From DASQFQ01 sp963722815 (GTDB lineage: Bacteria > Actinomycetota > Thermoleophilia > Solirubrobacterales > Solirubrobacteraceae), in NCBI GenBank assembly GCA_963722815.1, contig CAVROM010000003.1, forward strand, positions 124,001 to 188,000: DNA of 64,000 bases, written 5' to 3'. How positions within the stretch are numbered: the stretch's first letter is position 1; every line of letters starts with the position of its first letter. Below are positions 8,158 to 17,435 of this stretch, in pieces. Both the position numbers and the translations under genes were made by a program. A model generated the notes under the pieces. It was not told the origin of the DNA. It was given only the letters and a program-made list of their open reading frames with translations, and made no database searches.

Positions 8158-8904
8158 GTGGTCGTAGCGGTGTTCGGCGACGCGCACGGGCATGCGGACG
8201 CGCTTGACGCGGTGATCGCCGCGACCGAGGCTTCCGATGCGCGGGAGCTGTGGTCGCTGGGGGACATGATCGGGCGTGGTCCAGACTTCGAGCACGTGGT
8301 GACTCGCACGCGCGAGCGCTGCGCGGTGGCGCTGATGGGCAACCACGACTACGGCGCGACCGGATCGGCCGAGGCGACTCGGTTCGGCGAGCCGGGCTCG
8401 CCCGCGGTGCGGTCGATCGAGCTCGCCCGCGACCGGCTCAGCGGCCCTCACGTCGAGTGGATGCGGTCGCGCAAGCCCGCGGCGCGCCGCGGCGACGTGC
8501 AGCTCTGGCACGGCGGTCCGCGCAACGCCGTGCACGAGTACGTCGGCGCGTCCAACGCGGCAGCCTGCCTCGCGGTCCAGCGCGCCGAGCTCGGGCTCGT
8601 CGGCCACACCCACGTCGCGGCCGCGTGGCGGCAGACGCCACGCGGCGCGGAAGCGGTCAAGGTCCGGGTCGGTGAGCCGCTGGACCTCGCCGGCGGCAAG
8701 TGGCTGTTGAATCCGGGCGCGGTGGGCGCGCCCGCACCGTCGCGGGGTGGCTGGTGGAACGCCCTCGACCTCCAGGCGGCCGACGGCGCGTACTGGCTGT
8801 TGCTCGATCTCGAGCAGCGCACCGCAACCTGGCGACGCGCACCGTATGACCCCGCGCCGGCGCGCCTGCGAGCCCGCGCGCTCGGCATCGACGAGATCGG
8901 TTGA
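8158..8904 (+). CDS. metallophosphoesterase
   Basis: A 248-residue calcineurin-like phosphoesterase. The five metal-site blocks are visible in order: GDAHGH, GDMIGRG, GNHD, a histidine in WHGGPRN and GHTH. The domain resembles bacterial YfcE/diadenosine tetraphosphatase-like enzymes, acting on phosphoesters in the cytoplasm with two divalent metals. The GTG at 8158 is preferred over an upstream TTG because of the TAGGGT box 7 nt before it. The physiological substrate is unknown. Confidence 0.85.
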   Translation: MVVAVFGDAHGHADALDAVIAATEASDARELWSLGDMIGRGPDFEHVVTRTRERCAVALMGNHDYGATGSAEATRFGEPGSPAVRSIELARDRLSGPHVEWMRSRKPAARRGDVQLWHGGPRNAVHEYVGASNAAACLAVQRAELGLVGHTHVAAAWRQTPRGAEAVKVRVGEPLDLAGGKWLLNPGAVGAPAPSRGGWWNALDLQAADGAYWLLLDLEQRTATWRRAPYDPAPARLRARALGIDEIG

Positions 8905-8980
8905 TTAGAAGGAGTTCCTTCCGCCATGCGCGAACAGCGCACTTGACGAGTCCTGCCCATCGAGATGGAGGCAGCCCGCC

Positions 8981-9358
8981 GTGTCATTTACCGAGGCAGT
9001 CAGCGACGCGTTTTCGAAGTACGCCACGTTCAGCGGCCGCTCCTCGCGGTCGGCTTACTGGTGGTTCTACCTGTTCGGCATTCTCGTGGGGATCGCAGCG
9101 TTCCTCATCGATTTGGCGCTCGGCACGAGCGGCATCATCTACGGGATCAGCGGGCTCGCGCTCCTGCTGCCGAGTCTCGCGGTCTTCTTCAGGCGTCTCC
9201 ACGACTCCGGGCACAGCGGTTGGTGGTGGCTCATCGCGCTCCTGCCCATCATTGGGGCGATCGTCCTGCTCGTCTTCACCCTCCAGGGCTCTGAGCCGCC
9301 GAACCAGTGGGGCAACGGCCCCGACGAAGGAGCGGTCAGCGCGTCAGGGCTCGCCTGA
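8981..9358 (+). CDS. DUF805 membrane protein
   Basis: A 125-residue protein with the complete DUF805 layout: FSGRSSRSAYWWFYLF at the start, two central membrane helices, the characteristic RRLHDSGHSGWWWL and a short last helix ending in GSEPPNQWG. It starts at a GTG with GGAGG about 10 nt upstream. DUF805 proteins are widespread inner-membrane proteins of unknown function. Confidence 0.9.
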   Translation: MSFTEAVSDAFSKYATFSGRSSRSAYWWFYLFGILVGIAAFLIDLALGTSGIIYGISGLALLLPSLAVFFRRLHDSGHSGWWWLIALLPIIGAIVLLVFTLQGSEPPNQWGNGPDEGAVSASGLA

Positions 9359-9361
9359 CCG

Positions 9362-9544
9362 TCACGCGTCCCGAACGCTGCGGATCCCGTGTGATTCGCA
9401 GCGCCACTGCTCGTCCGTCACGTCCCAGCTCATCGGACGGCCGCACGGGAGGTGGTTCGCCGTCCCGGCGTCCGTGTTGATGTTCGTAGGCGCCCCGGGG
9501 CATTTCGGAGTCGAGGCCTGGATGGTCGCAAGGCACGGAGCCAT
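9362..9544 (-). CDS. small cysteine-rich protein
   Basis: A 60-residue open frame whose composition is unlike a shadow frame. It has four cysteines (in MAPCLAT, PKCPG, LPCGR and WRCESH) plus a histidine, suggesting a possible zinc-binding knuckle. It ends 3 bp from the convergent DUF805 stop. No database comparison was possible and I do not recognise a family, so coding status is tentative. Confidence 0.4.
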   Translation of the reverse strand: MAPCLATIQASTPKCPGAPTNINTDAGTANHLPCGRPMSWDVTDEQWRCESHGIRSVRDA

Positions 9545-9568
9545 GACCTCTAATCGGCCTCGACTCAT

Positions 9569-9845
9569 GACAGCTCAAGCGGCGAGCTCTCGAAGCCGCG
9601 CTGCGCTGCGCTCGTCCATCGGCAGGAAGGTCTCGATCGCGAGGTCTGCCGCCGTCACCTCCAGCGGCGCGCCGAGGGTGGCGATCACGGGGCTCGAGCA
9701 ACTCGGGGTCGACCCCGGCCCACAGGAGCAACGCGGCCCGATTGGCCTCCATCAGGTTCCTCGAGAGCTAGGCGTGATGACGACGATCCAGCCGGCGATT
9801 CCGGACGCGGCCGCCGGGGAAGTCGCGGCCGCGATGCTCGCGCTG
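9569..9845. other. gap between genes with possible gene fragments
   Basis: No complete gene is seen. On the minus strand two short frames, 9688-9575 (ends PMDERSAARLRELAA) and 9752-9689 (begins MEANRAALLLWAGVDPELL), look protein-like but are in different frames. They could be the shifted halves of a decayed gene. No family is recognised. Confidence 0.3.
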
Positions 9846-9858
9846 TAGCGTCACGAGC

Positions 9859-10161
9859 GTGTCGCTCGACACGCCCTGGGTCCGGGACGAGCTACGCGAG
9901 CACCTGTCGCGGCTGGCGGATCAGGCGTGGCTCCTGCACGCCACGAGCGAGGAGCTCGACGAGCTGCTGGACGCCCTCGACGAGGCGGGGGTCCTCGAGG
10001 ATCCCGGCGACCGCATCGGCTACGTCCTGCGTGACGAGGGCGAGGCGGTGGCGATGGCCAAGGTCGGCCTGCGCCTGAACTACGCCCAGCAGGATCCGAC
10101 CGAGGAGGGCTGGCAGTCGGTGGCCGAGGCGGCCCGCGCCGCGCTCGACGCGCTCGCCTGA
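9859..10161 (+). CDS. small acidic protein of unknown function
   Basis: A 100-residue, very acidic, helical soluble protein with many Glu/Asp pairs (SEELDELLDALDEAG). The start is GTG at 9859, with TAGCGT at 9846-9851 exactly 7 nt upstream and no Shine-Dalgarno, so the message is probably leaderless. No motif identifies a function. Confidence 0.65.
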   Translation: MSLDTPWVRDELREHLSRLADQAWLLHATSEELDELLDALDEAGVLEDPGDRIGYVLRDEGEAVAMAKVGLRLNYAQQDPTEEGWQSVAEAARAALDALA

Positions 10162-10223
10162 CGGCTGTTGCAGACGCAGGCAGGTTCGGCGAGGATCGGG
10201 CGCAGCGAGCCGAGAGGACAGCG

Positions 10224-10634
10224 ATGACCAGCAGCGGAACCGGCGCGTACACGGTCGCGAACCGCGACGACGCGATCGATTTCATGGCGGGCTACCCCGA
10301 GTACGGCGAACAGCGCTGGTACACGAGCGCGCTCGCGGCCGAGGGGGTGTCGTTCAGCTGGCGCAGGATGCTGCCGGGGACCGGCGGCCGCGGCAGCTAC
10401 GGGCATCGCCATCCGGGTCAGGAGGAGGTGTACTTCGTGATCTCGGGCGTCGTCACGTTCAAGATCGACGGCGACGTCTTCGAGGCTGGGCCGCAGACGG
10501 CGGTGCGGGTCGCCGGCGACGCGTTCCGCTCGGTCCACAACGACACGGGCGACGAGGCCGAGCTGCTGATCTTCTCGCCCCGCCTCGACGAGCCCCCGAC
10601 CGAGAAGCAAGATGACTTCTGGCCAGCCACGTAG
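10224..10634 (+). CDS. cupin-domain protein
   Basis: A 136-residue single-domain cupin. Motif 1 is GHRHPGQEEVYFVISG, with two histidines and a glutamate as expected metal ligands; motif 2 follows after FKIDGDVFEAGPQTAVRVA and lies around FRSVHND. It probably binds a divalent metal in the cytoplasm, but whether it is an enzyme or a binding protein cannot be told. It overlaps the next gene by 23 bp in a different frame. Confidence 0.85.
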   Translation: MTSSGTGAYTVANRDDAIDFMAGYPEYGEQRWYTSALAAEGVSFSWRRMLPGTGGRGSYGHRHPGQEEVYFVISGVVTFKIDGDVFEAGPQTAVRVAGDAFRSVHNDTGDEAELLIFSPRLDEPPTEKQDDFWPAT

Positions 10635-11010
10635 CGCGGAGGTCCGCACGCTGATCGATCGCTACGACGCGGCCTGGAACGCACAGGACCTCGACGCGAT
10701 CGCCGCCATGCACGACGACGCGATCGTCTTCCACAACCACACGGCCGGCGAGCGCGTCGCGGGCGCGGCGGCGGTCCGCGCTCACATCGCCGCGATCTTC
10801 GCGCGCTGGCCGACGCTCCGCTTCGAGCGCCGGTCCCTGCGTTGCGGCGACGACTTCGCCGTGAGCGAGTGGACCGCGCGTGCCGTCCATCCCGACGACG
10901 GGCGCAAGCTTGAGTGGGACGGCGTCGACATTTTCCCGCTCACCCCCGAGGCCCGCATCGCGCGCAAGGACATCTACTCGAGCTCCGCCACGCCGCGGGT
11001 CGCCGCCTAG
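10612..11010 (+). CDS. SnoaL/NTF2-like protein
   Basis: A 132-residue protein of the NTF2-like fold: an N-terminal helix (LIDRYDAAWNAQDLDAIAAM), then DDAIVFHNH and a strand-rich second half (FAVSEWTARAVH). These domains form a cone-shaped pocket used by polyketide cyclases, isomerases and many binding proteins. It overlaps the cupin gene by 23 bp and is probably co-expressed. Its stop shares the palindrome CTAG with the convergent reductase gene. Confidence 0.8.
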   Translation: MTSGQPRSAEVRTLIDRYDAAWNAQDLDAIAAMHDDAIVFHNHTAGERVAGAAAVRAHIAAIFARWPTLRFERRSLRCGDDFAVSEWTARAVHPDDGRKLEWDGVDIFPLTPEARIARKDIYSSSATPRVAA

Positions 11011-11591
11011 GCGTCTCGCACGAACTCGTAGGTGAGAAAGGCGAGGCCGTCACCGACGGTCCTGCTGTCGACGAGGCGCATGGGCTTTTTGGCGCTGCCC
11101 TCGCCGAAGAGGCGCTCGCCGGCCCCGAGCACGACGGGGAAGACGACCAGCCGCAGTTCGTCGACCAGGTCGTGCGCGATCAGCGTGCGTCCGAGCTGAT
11201 AGCTGGCGGGGACGACGATCTCTCCCTCGAGCTCGTGCTTCAGCTGCGAGATCTCGCTCACCACGTCGCCCTTGAGGACGATCGAGTTGTTCCACTCGGG
11301 ATCCTCGAGCGTCGACGACACGACGTACTTGGGCATGCCGTTCAGCCTGTCCGCGAGCTCGCCGCTCCGAGGTCGCCAGCGCATCCCGAAGAACTCGTAG
11401 CTTCTCCGGCCGAGCAGCCACGCCTCGGCGCCGAGCGCGTCCGCGAGCGCGAGCTTGTTCCACTCCTCGAGGTCCGTGCCCCCGAACTGGACGAACCAGC
11501 CGCCCAGCCCGAAGCCCTCCTGGCCGTCAGGGTCCTGGACGACTCCGTCGAGCGAGACGTTCTGCGGGCCGCTCATGACGATCTTTCCCAT
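11007..11591 (-). CDS. dihydrofolate-reductase-family (RibD C-terminal-like) protein
   Basis: A 194-residue protein of the RibD_C/YyaP family. It has the N-terminal SLDGVVQDPDG loop, LLGRRSYEFF, YVVSSTL and a late GAGERLFGEG. The fold binds NADPH and reduces pterin- or flavin-precursor-like compounds, although most stand-alone members have no known substrate. It is divergent from the ECF sigma factor gene, a pairing often seen in actinobacteria. A relative is at 25007-25591. Confidence 0.85.
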   Translation of the reverse strand: MGKIVMSGPQNVSLDGVVQDPDGQEGFGLGGWFVQFGGTDLEEWNKLALADALGAEAWLLGRRSYEFFGMRWRPRSGELADRLNGMPKYVVSSTLEDPEWNNSIVLKGDVVSEISQLKHELEGEIVVPASYQLGRTLIAHDLVDELRLVVFPVVLGAGERLFGEGSAKKPMRLVDSRTVGDGLAFLTYEFVRDA

Positions 11592-11702
11592 CTCTGTTCT
11601 CCTTTTCGTCGCGTGTGCCAGTTGAGGCGTTGGCCACGCGCAGAATTGAGCGACGAATTTCCCTCCGCTCCGACGTCATGACGATTGATGCAGGATGGGA
11701 GA

Positions 11703-12695
11703 GTGACCGAGCAGGCCTTGGCGAGCGCCCGTGGCGGCGACGAGGCGGCATTCCGAGAGCTGACCGACCCGTACCGGGGTGAGCTCCAGCTGCACATCTA
11801 CCGGATCGTCGGGTCGGCGCAGGATGCCGAGGACCTGCTCCAGGAGACGCTGCTCGCCGCCTGGCGCGGGCTCGCGAGCTTCGAGGAACGGGCGTCGCTC
11901 CGCGCCTGGCTGTACCGAATCGCGACCAACCGCTCGCTCGATGTCCTGCGCGCGAGCCGGCGCCGCCACGAGAGCCGCATGACCGAGATGCCCGAGCCAA
12001 CCCGTTACGGCGAGCCGGTCTGGCTCCAGCCCTACCCGGACGTCCTGCTCGAGGGCGTCCCGGACCACGCTCCGGGACCGGAGGCGCTCTATGAGGCCAA
12101 GGAGGCGGTCGCGCTGGCCTTCATCGCCGGCCTTCAGCATCTGCCGCCGCAGCAGCGAGCGGTGCTCGTGCTGCGCGACGTGCTCGGGTTCCGCGCCGCG
12201 GAGGTCGCCGAGACGGTCGACACCACCGAGGCGTCCGTCAACAGCCTGCTGCGCCGCGCGCGTGCGGCGTTCGAGTCGCGTCTGCCGGCGAGCGGACGGG
12301 ATCGGGCGCCGCTCCCGCACTCACAACTCGAGCGCGACATCGTCGGTCGCTTCGCCGAAGCGATCGAGACGGGCGACACCGACGGCGTCGTCGCGCTGTT
12401 GACCGACGACGCGTGGCTGACGATGCCCCCCGAGCCCTACGAGTACCAGGGCCACAGCACGATTGGCGCGTTCCTGCGCGACCGCACGGCCCGGCGCGGC
12501 ACGCCGCTGCTCGTGCCGACCCGTGCCAACGGGCAGCCGGCCTTCGGCTGCTACTTCCCCAGCCCGCAGACGGAGATCGCGCGGCCGGCCGCGATGCTCG
12601 TCCTCACGCTGGAGGCCGACCGGATATCCGCGATCACCTGGTTCGGCGACAGCAGCGTCTTCCGGCACTTCGGCCTACCGCGGATCCTGCGATAG
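11703..12695 (+). CDS. ECF sigma factor with SnoaL-like C-terminal domain
   Basis: A 330-residue extracytoplasmic-function sigma factor. Region 2 (about 10-80) contains DAEDLLQETLLAAWRGL and RAWLYRIATNRSLD; region 4 (about 130-185) contains LPPQQRAVLVLRDVLGF and EASVNSLLRRAR. Residues 200-330 are a SnoaL-like domain, as in sigma factors controlled through their own C-terminus rather than by a separate anti-sigma factor. The GTG at 11703 follows GGGAGA; an ATG at 11688 is an alternative. Its neighbour across the promoter region is a reductase gene that may be its target. Confidence 0.85.
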   Translation: MTEQALASARGGDEAAFRELTDPYRGELQLHIYRIVGSAQDAEDLLQETLLAAWRGLASFEERASLRAWLYRIATNRSLDVLRASRRRHESRMTEMPEPTRYGEPVWLQPYPDVLLEGVPDHAPGPEALYEAKEAVALAFIAGLQHLPPQQRAVLVLRDVLGFRAAEVAETVDTTEASVNSLLRRARAAFESRLPASGRDRAPLPHSQLERDIVGRFAEAIETGDTDGVVALLTDDAWLTMPPEPYEYQGHSTIGAFLRDRTARRGTPLLVPTRANGQPAFGCYFPSPQTEIARPAAMLVLTLEADRISAITWFGDSSVFRHFGLPRILR

Positions 12696-12717
12696 GCAGC
12701 ACGTCGCTTTCGCCGCT

Positions 12718-13529
12718 TCACAGCAGGCGGTCGGCCCAGCCACGGACATCGCGCTGGGTGACGTTGCCGCCGCACACGACGAAGCCCAGTGAAACGTCGG
12801 TGCGGCTGCGCTCGATGACCTGCGTCGCAGCCGGGACGAGGCAGCCGGTCGCCGGCTCGACCCACAGCTTGGCCTCCTCGGCGAACGCCACCATCCCGGC
12901 TACGGCCTCGCCGTCGGGCACGACGAAGACCTCCTCGACCAGCGCGCGCACGTGGTCGAGCGTGAGCTGTGACACGTGCGGCGCGCTGAGCGTGCTCGCG
13001 ATGGAGGACGGCGCGATGCCCACCGGCTCGCCGGCGGCGAGCCCGCGGGCCATCGCGTCGCCGCCCGCCGTCTCGACGCCCCAGATCCGCACGCCCGGCA
13101 TCAGCGCCTTGAGCGCGACCGCGACGCCGGAGATCAGCGCGCCGCCACCGATGCTCACGAGGACGTCGGTCAGCGGCGGCGCATCCTCGGCGAGCTCGAG
13201 GCCCACCGTTCCCTGACCGGCGAGCACCGTCGGATCGTCGAAGGCACGCCCATGTCGTTGGCGACCTCCGCGACGGCGATTCCGTGATTGCCGCCGCTCA
13301 CGGCAACGACCCCCGCGTCGCGCTCGGCGGGAGTCAACGCCAGCAGCTTCGTCGCGACGCCCCGTGGCTTGAACGACCCGGACCGCTGGAGCAGTTCGAG
13401 CTTGAGCGTCACCGGAACGCCGAGGAACGCACTCATCCCATGGCTTGCCACCGTCGGCGTGCGCTCGACACGGCCGGTGATGGTCCTCGCGGCAGCGCGG
13501 ATGTCGTCGAGGGAAAGCAGGTCCGCCAT
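12718..13529 (-). pseudogene. threonine/serine dehydratase gene with internal out-of-frame deletion
   Basis: Residues 1-92 in one frame give a fold-type II PLP enzyme: RSGSFKPRGVATKL (PLP lysine) and SGGNHGIAVAEVANDMGVP. At about 13242/13243 the sequence jumps to what is normally some 50-60 residues later (FDDPTVLAGQGTVGLEL) in another frame, which continues with the glycine-rich SIGGGALISG and ends at 12718. The lost part would contain the loop after the PLP site. The join is abrupt, and no single frame spans it, so no full enzyme can be made. It is followed 10 bp away by the ankyrin gene on the same strand. Confidence 0.8.
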
Positions 13530-13539
13530 CGCCGTCACG

Positions 13540-14121
13540 CTAATGCGTCGCCCCGCCCGCGGCCTCGAGCGTCTGCGCGATCTCGTCATAGCCGCGCTCG
13601 TGCGCGTGCTCGAGAGCGGTGACGCCGTCGCGGTCGGCGATGTCCGGATCGGCGCCGGCGTCGACGAGCAGCTGCACGATCTCCCGATGCGCGGGACCGC
13701 CGTCGCCGAGGATGACCGCCTCGAGCAGCGCCGTCCATCCGAGCCGGTTGACGTGGTCGACGTCGATGTCGGTCCGCAGCAGAGCACGCACCATCTCGAC
13801 GTGCCCGCGCTCGCTGGCCGGAATCAGGGCGGTCCCGCCGAAGCGGTTGGTGATCCGCACGTCCGGATGGGCACGCAGCACCTCGCGAAGCATGGCGACG
13901 CTGCCCGTCACGCCGCAGACGAGCAACGGGTTGTTGCGCTCCGCGTCCTGGAGGTCGACGTCGGCCCCGGCGTCGATGAGCATGCGCGCGACAGCGAGAT
14001 GGTCGCCCAGCGCGGCCGCCGTGACGGCGGTGCGCCCGTCGCGATCGCGCCTGTCGACGGGCGCGCCGTCGGCGAGCAGGCGCCGCACGTCTCCGATGTC
14101 GCCGCGAGCCGCTGCGGACAC
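13540..14121 (-). CDS. ankyrin-repeat protein
   Basis: A 193-residue protein made of about five ankyrin repeats. The repeat hallmarks are DGRTAVTAAALGDHLAVARM, LIDAGADVDLQDAE, FGGTALIPASERGHVEMV and DGVTALEHAHERGYDEI. It presumably mediates protein-protein contacts in the cytoplasm, with no enzyme domain attached. A GTG at 14121 is used; the frame is open further upstream but without an export signal. It lies just upstream of the broken dehydratase gene and may have been co-transcribed with it. Confidence 0.85.
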   Translation of the reverse strand: MSAAARGDIGDVRRLLADGAPVDRRDRDGRTAVTAAALGDHLAVARMLIDAGADVDLQDAERNNPLLVCGVTGSVAMLREVLRAHPDVRITNRFGGTALIPASERGHVEMVRALLRTDIDVDHVNRLGWTALLEAVILGDGGPAHREIVQLLVDAGADPDIADRDGVTALEHAHERGYDEIAQTLEAAGGATH

Positions 14122-14164
14122 CAGGTCGCTCGGCGGCCCCGGGTCCGAGTTGGCTGCGGGTGCG

Positions 14165-15492
14165 TTACCGGGCAGTGGCTGGGGCGCTGAGACCGTGGCC
14201 AGCGTGACCTGGTCCGGCTCTGTCAGTCCGTTGGTCGGCCATCCACTGCCATATGTGCGTTCCGTTGACGGCCGGGTCGTTGCGGGCGACGTAGATCCAT
14301 GACCAGTGGCCGTTGAACTGGTAGCCGTTCCAGATGACGTGGTCGTACAGGGTCATCAAGGATCCGGGAATCAGGTCGTGGGCGTGGATGGTGTTCGGCA
14401 CCGGCGGCACCGTCGGGTCGTCCCGCGAGGCGACGAGCCATGTCGGGGTGTCGATCTCCTTCAGCTGGGCGTCGGTGAGCAGCGGTGGGCCGTCGGGCTC
14501 GAGCGACTCGACCACGCCACAGATCGGCACGGCGGCAGCGAAGAGGTGGCGGTAGACCGAGGTCAACTCCATGGTCATGTAGCCGCCGTTGCTGCAGCCG
14601 GCCACGTAGATCCGCTCGCGGTCGATCGGGTAGCGGCGGGCGAGATCGCCGATGATCTCGCGGATGAGCGGCGCGAAGCGTGGTCCGTCCTCGATCCAGA
14701 ACGAGGTGCTCTGCGGGGCCACGACATACGCGCCGCCGAAGATCCGCTGTGCCTCCGGGGTGGCGAAGCCCAGCGCACCGCGGTTGGCCCGCAGCGGCGT
14801 CTCGTTGTCGTAGTAGTGATCGGGCAGCGAGCCACCCTCGCCTCCGCCGTGCAGCCAGACGACAAGCGGGTGCCCGCCCCGGTGGGAGCGGTGGCCGCGA
14901 CCCGGTGAGTACAGCCGGTAGTTCATGCCGGAGCGAGAGACGTGGTAGCTGAAGGCGTCCACTTCGGGATCGGACAGCCGGCCCTGCACGAACCGCGCGA
15001 TCGTGATCGAGCGCCCGTTGCGGAGGAGGATCGGCGCGTTCTGAGTGATCGTGTAGACGAGGTCGAGCACGACGTTGCGCCCCTTGCCCACGATGTAGCC
15101 GAGCGTGCCGCCGCCGACCTGGCCCTCGGCGAATGACAGGTCCAGCACGATGTTGCCCCGACGGTCGAGCCGCGCACGCGGTCACCGGACGGTCGAGGTC
15201 GTACTCGCTGAAGATCTGGTCGTCGGCCGCGACGGGGATCGGGCTGGTGGCCTTGGCGTGCACCCTGAACGTGCCGGTGGTCAGGCTGGCCGGGTCGATC
15301 GCGCCGAAGCTGCGCGGTGTGGAGCGTGAGCGAGACGACCTGCTCGCCGCCGTCGAGCACCTCCGCATTGAGTCTGAATCGCACGCCGTGGGTTGGATGA
15401 CGCCTCGCGTAGGCGCCGACGCCGGGCAGCAACACCCCCGCGGTGGCCGCACCGGTGGTCAGAAACGTGCGACGGGTGACGGTCGCAGTCAT
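14165..15492 (-). pseudogene. secreted (Tat) esterase/PHB-depolymerase-like gene, frameshifted
   Basis: An ATG at 15492, with GAAGGAG upstream, opens a Tat signal peptide (RRTFLTTG followed by a hydrophobic run). The frame is lost near 15313 and moves to a second frame (SFGAIDPASLTTGTF), then near 15165 to a third one, which stays open to 14165. That last part carries the hydrolase core: VVWLHGGGEGG and the C-S-N-G-G elbow of a secreted feruloyl-esterase or PHB-depolymerase-like enzyme. Two indels in one gene mean decay or sequencing error; apart from these the protein looks complete. Confidence 0.75.
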
Positions 15493-15663
15493 GTGAACTC
15501 CTTCGCTTTGCCTGCCGTCAAAGCTGCGTGCAGACACGGTGTATCGCAGATCGAAGCTCGAGGCGGCCAGCCAGCGGCGCCGGTCGGATTTGAGACCCGA
15601 CATGGTCGGACGGGGCGCGCGGTGTGGGAGTGTCGCGGCACCGAACACCTGAGGCGGTTCGTC

Positions 15664-16269
15664 GTGTCACGTCTCGCTCGTGCGCTGCTCCTAGCAGCCT
15701 TCACGCTGTGCTTGATCGCGCCTTCGGCCGGCGCCCATCCGACTGGTCCGCTCCTCGGAGACCTGTGGACGACGGTGCTCCAGACGCCGGGCGCCGAGAA
15801 CCCATTCGTCACCGGCGAGGCGGTGTGTGTTCAACTCCGCGGCCACACGGTGGCGCCGTTCACGCCGGACGGGTTCCCCCAGGATTCCACCTGCACCGTG
15901 AAGCGTGGCACGAAGATCTTCGTCGCAGGGAGCACCTTCGAGTGCAGTTCGTTCATTCCCGACGACCACATTGGCTTCGGAACCACAGAGGCCGAGTTGC
16001 GGAAATGCGCGCGCCAGAACGATGCGCAAGTTGCCCCCGAAGTCACCGTCGACGGTCGGTCCGTGACGCTCACCGCGGTCGAGACGCGGCTCCTGAGGAT
16101 CCACCTGCCCAGAGACAACGTCTTCGGGGTGACGGGCGCAGATCGCAGGGGGCAATCCGTCGCCCACGGCTGGGTCGTGCTCCTGAAGCGGCTCGCGCGC
16201 GGCACACACACGATCACGAACGAGATCGACGCCGACACGACCATCACGACGACGATCATCGTGACGTAG
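15664..16269 (+). CDS. secreted protein of unknown function
   Basis: A 201-residue protein with a clear Sec signal peptide (RLARALLLAAFTLCLIAPSAGA, cleavage likely before HPTG). The mature part contains four cysteines, which may form two disulfides, and a threonine-rich end. The GTG at 15664 is the first start compatible with a signal peptide of usual length. It is divergent from the esterase gene and convergent with the DUF3089 gene. I do not recognise a family. Confidence 0.6.
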   Translation: MSRLARALLLAAFTLCLIAPSAGAHPTGPLLGDLWTTVLQTPGAENPFVTGEAVCVQLRGHTVAPFTPDGFPQDSTCTVKRGTKIFVAGSTFECSSFIPDDHIGFGTTEAELRKCARQNDAQVAPEVTVDGRSVTLTAVETRLLRIHLPRDNVFGVTGADRRGQSVAHGWVVLLKRLARGTHTITNEIDADTTITTTIIVT

Positions 16270-16284
16270 GCAAGGGCGCAGGCG

Positions 16285-17424
16285 TTACTGGCGAGCGTAT
16301 GCGCGGATCTGGCTCCGCAGGACCTTGACGAGGTCGCCCTGCGCGATGTTGGCATCGACGAGGTGCAGGCCCCATTCCGGCGTTGGAGATGCCTTCGGAA
16401 CCGGTGTTCCAGGGGCAGAGGCGATCCGCAGCACGTGTGCGCCGCCCGCCCGGGAGCAGCGGCCGGTGAAGCCCCCGTTGCTCTGCACGAACGTCGTTGA
16501 AGCCGCCGGCCACTGGAGTCCGAGCAGCGAGATTCCCGCGGCGATCAGTGTCCCAGGGGCGAACGGCTGTGCGGGGACGACCAAGGTCAACGGGACCGAT
16601 CGGCGGCTGCCGAGGGCGGCCGGGTTCGTGCAGGCGGTCTCGAGCTTGGAGCCCTTGGGCAGCCCGAGGAAGTCGGCGACGCGACTCGCGCCCCGGCCGA
16701 ACAGCGACGCGTCCGGCGGCGTCTCATTGAACGTGCTGAACGCGAGCACGCAGGAGAGTTGCGTCGCGCGCCTGCAGGTGGGCACGCGGCGGAACACGCC
16801 ACCGCGGTCTGAGTTCTCGCGGACGGTGACGTCGCCGCCGAGCAGGACCGCCGAGACCATCCGACGGCGCAGTGCGCGGTGGGTGTCGATGCGCCGGCGG
16901 ATCAGGCGCTGCAGGTGGAAGCTCCCCTGCGAGTGCCCGAGGAGGACGAAGCCGCGATGCTTGCCGATGCGGCGCAGGAACGCGTCGAACGCGTGCTCCA
17001 CGTCGCCGTAGGCCGTGAGGTAGTCGCGTCGGGTCGTCGTGCCGGCTTGCAGCGCCGGGACGGTCGCCTGCCGGTAGACGGGGGCGTACACGCGGCAGAG
17101 CTGCGAGAAGCGCGCGGCCTGGTAGAGCGCGATCGAGCGGATCTCCGGGTCGACGCGTTTGGTCGCCAGCCGGCTCTGCTGGTTGGAAACGGTCGGATAG
17201 ACGTAGAAGCAGGCGACGCCCCGATCACGGCTGCGCCGCGGCGTGGAGCTTCCCGCGCGGTAGACCGTCGTGCTCAAGCTCGGCCGGCAGGGGTCGTGCG
17301 CGACGCCCGGGCCGCAGAGCCACTTGGTCGCGGCAGGCGCACTTCCCGTGGCGCCCAGCGTCGCAGCCGCGGTCACCGCCGCCAACGCGCATACGCGCCC
17401 GATCCGTCTGCTGGTACTCGTCAC
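16285..17424 (-). CDS. secreted DUF3089 alpha/beta hydrolase
   Basis: A 379-residue DUF3089 protein. After a basic and hydrophobic signal peptide (residues 1-33) come the family landmarks: WLCGPG, CFYVYPTVSNQ, YAPVYRQAT and the nucleophile elbow GHSQGS in residues 170-180. These are predicted lipase/esterase-fold enzymes outside the membrane. The GTG at 17424 is chosen for the signal peptide and an AAAGGA about 8 nt upstream. It begins 11 bp after the amidase stop, so the two genes probably form an operon. Confidence 0.85.
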   Translation of the reverse strand: MTSTSRRIGRVCALAAVTAAATLGATGSAPAATKWLCGPGVAHDPCRPSLSTTVYRAGSSTPRRSRDRGVACFYVYPTVSNQQSRLATKRVDPEIRSIALYQAARFSQLCRVYAPVYRQATVPALQAGTTTRRDYLTAYGDVEHAFDAFLRRIGKHRGFVLLGHSQGSFHLQRLIRRRIDTHRALRRRMVSAVLLGGDVTVRENSDRGGVFRRVPTCRRATQLSCVLAFSTFNETPPDASLFGRGASRVADFLGLPKGSKLETACTNPAALGSRRSVPLTLVVPAQPFAPGTLIAAGISLLGLQWPAASTTFVQSNGGFTGRCSRAGGAHVLRIASAPGTPVPKASPTPEWGLHLVDANIAQGDLVKVLRSQIRAYARQ

Positions 17425-17435
17425 GAAGCGTCCTT

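Noticed and set aside
8981..9358. LiaF or PspC relative
   Set aside because: The RRLHDSGHSGWWWL block is diagnostic of DUF805, not of those families.
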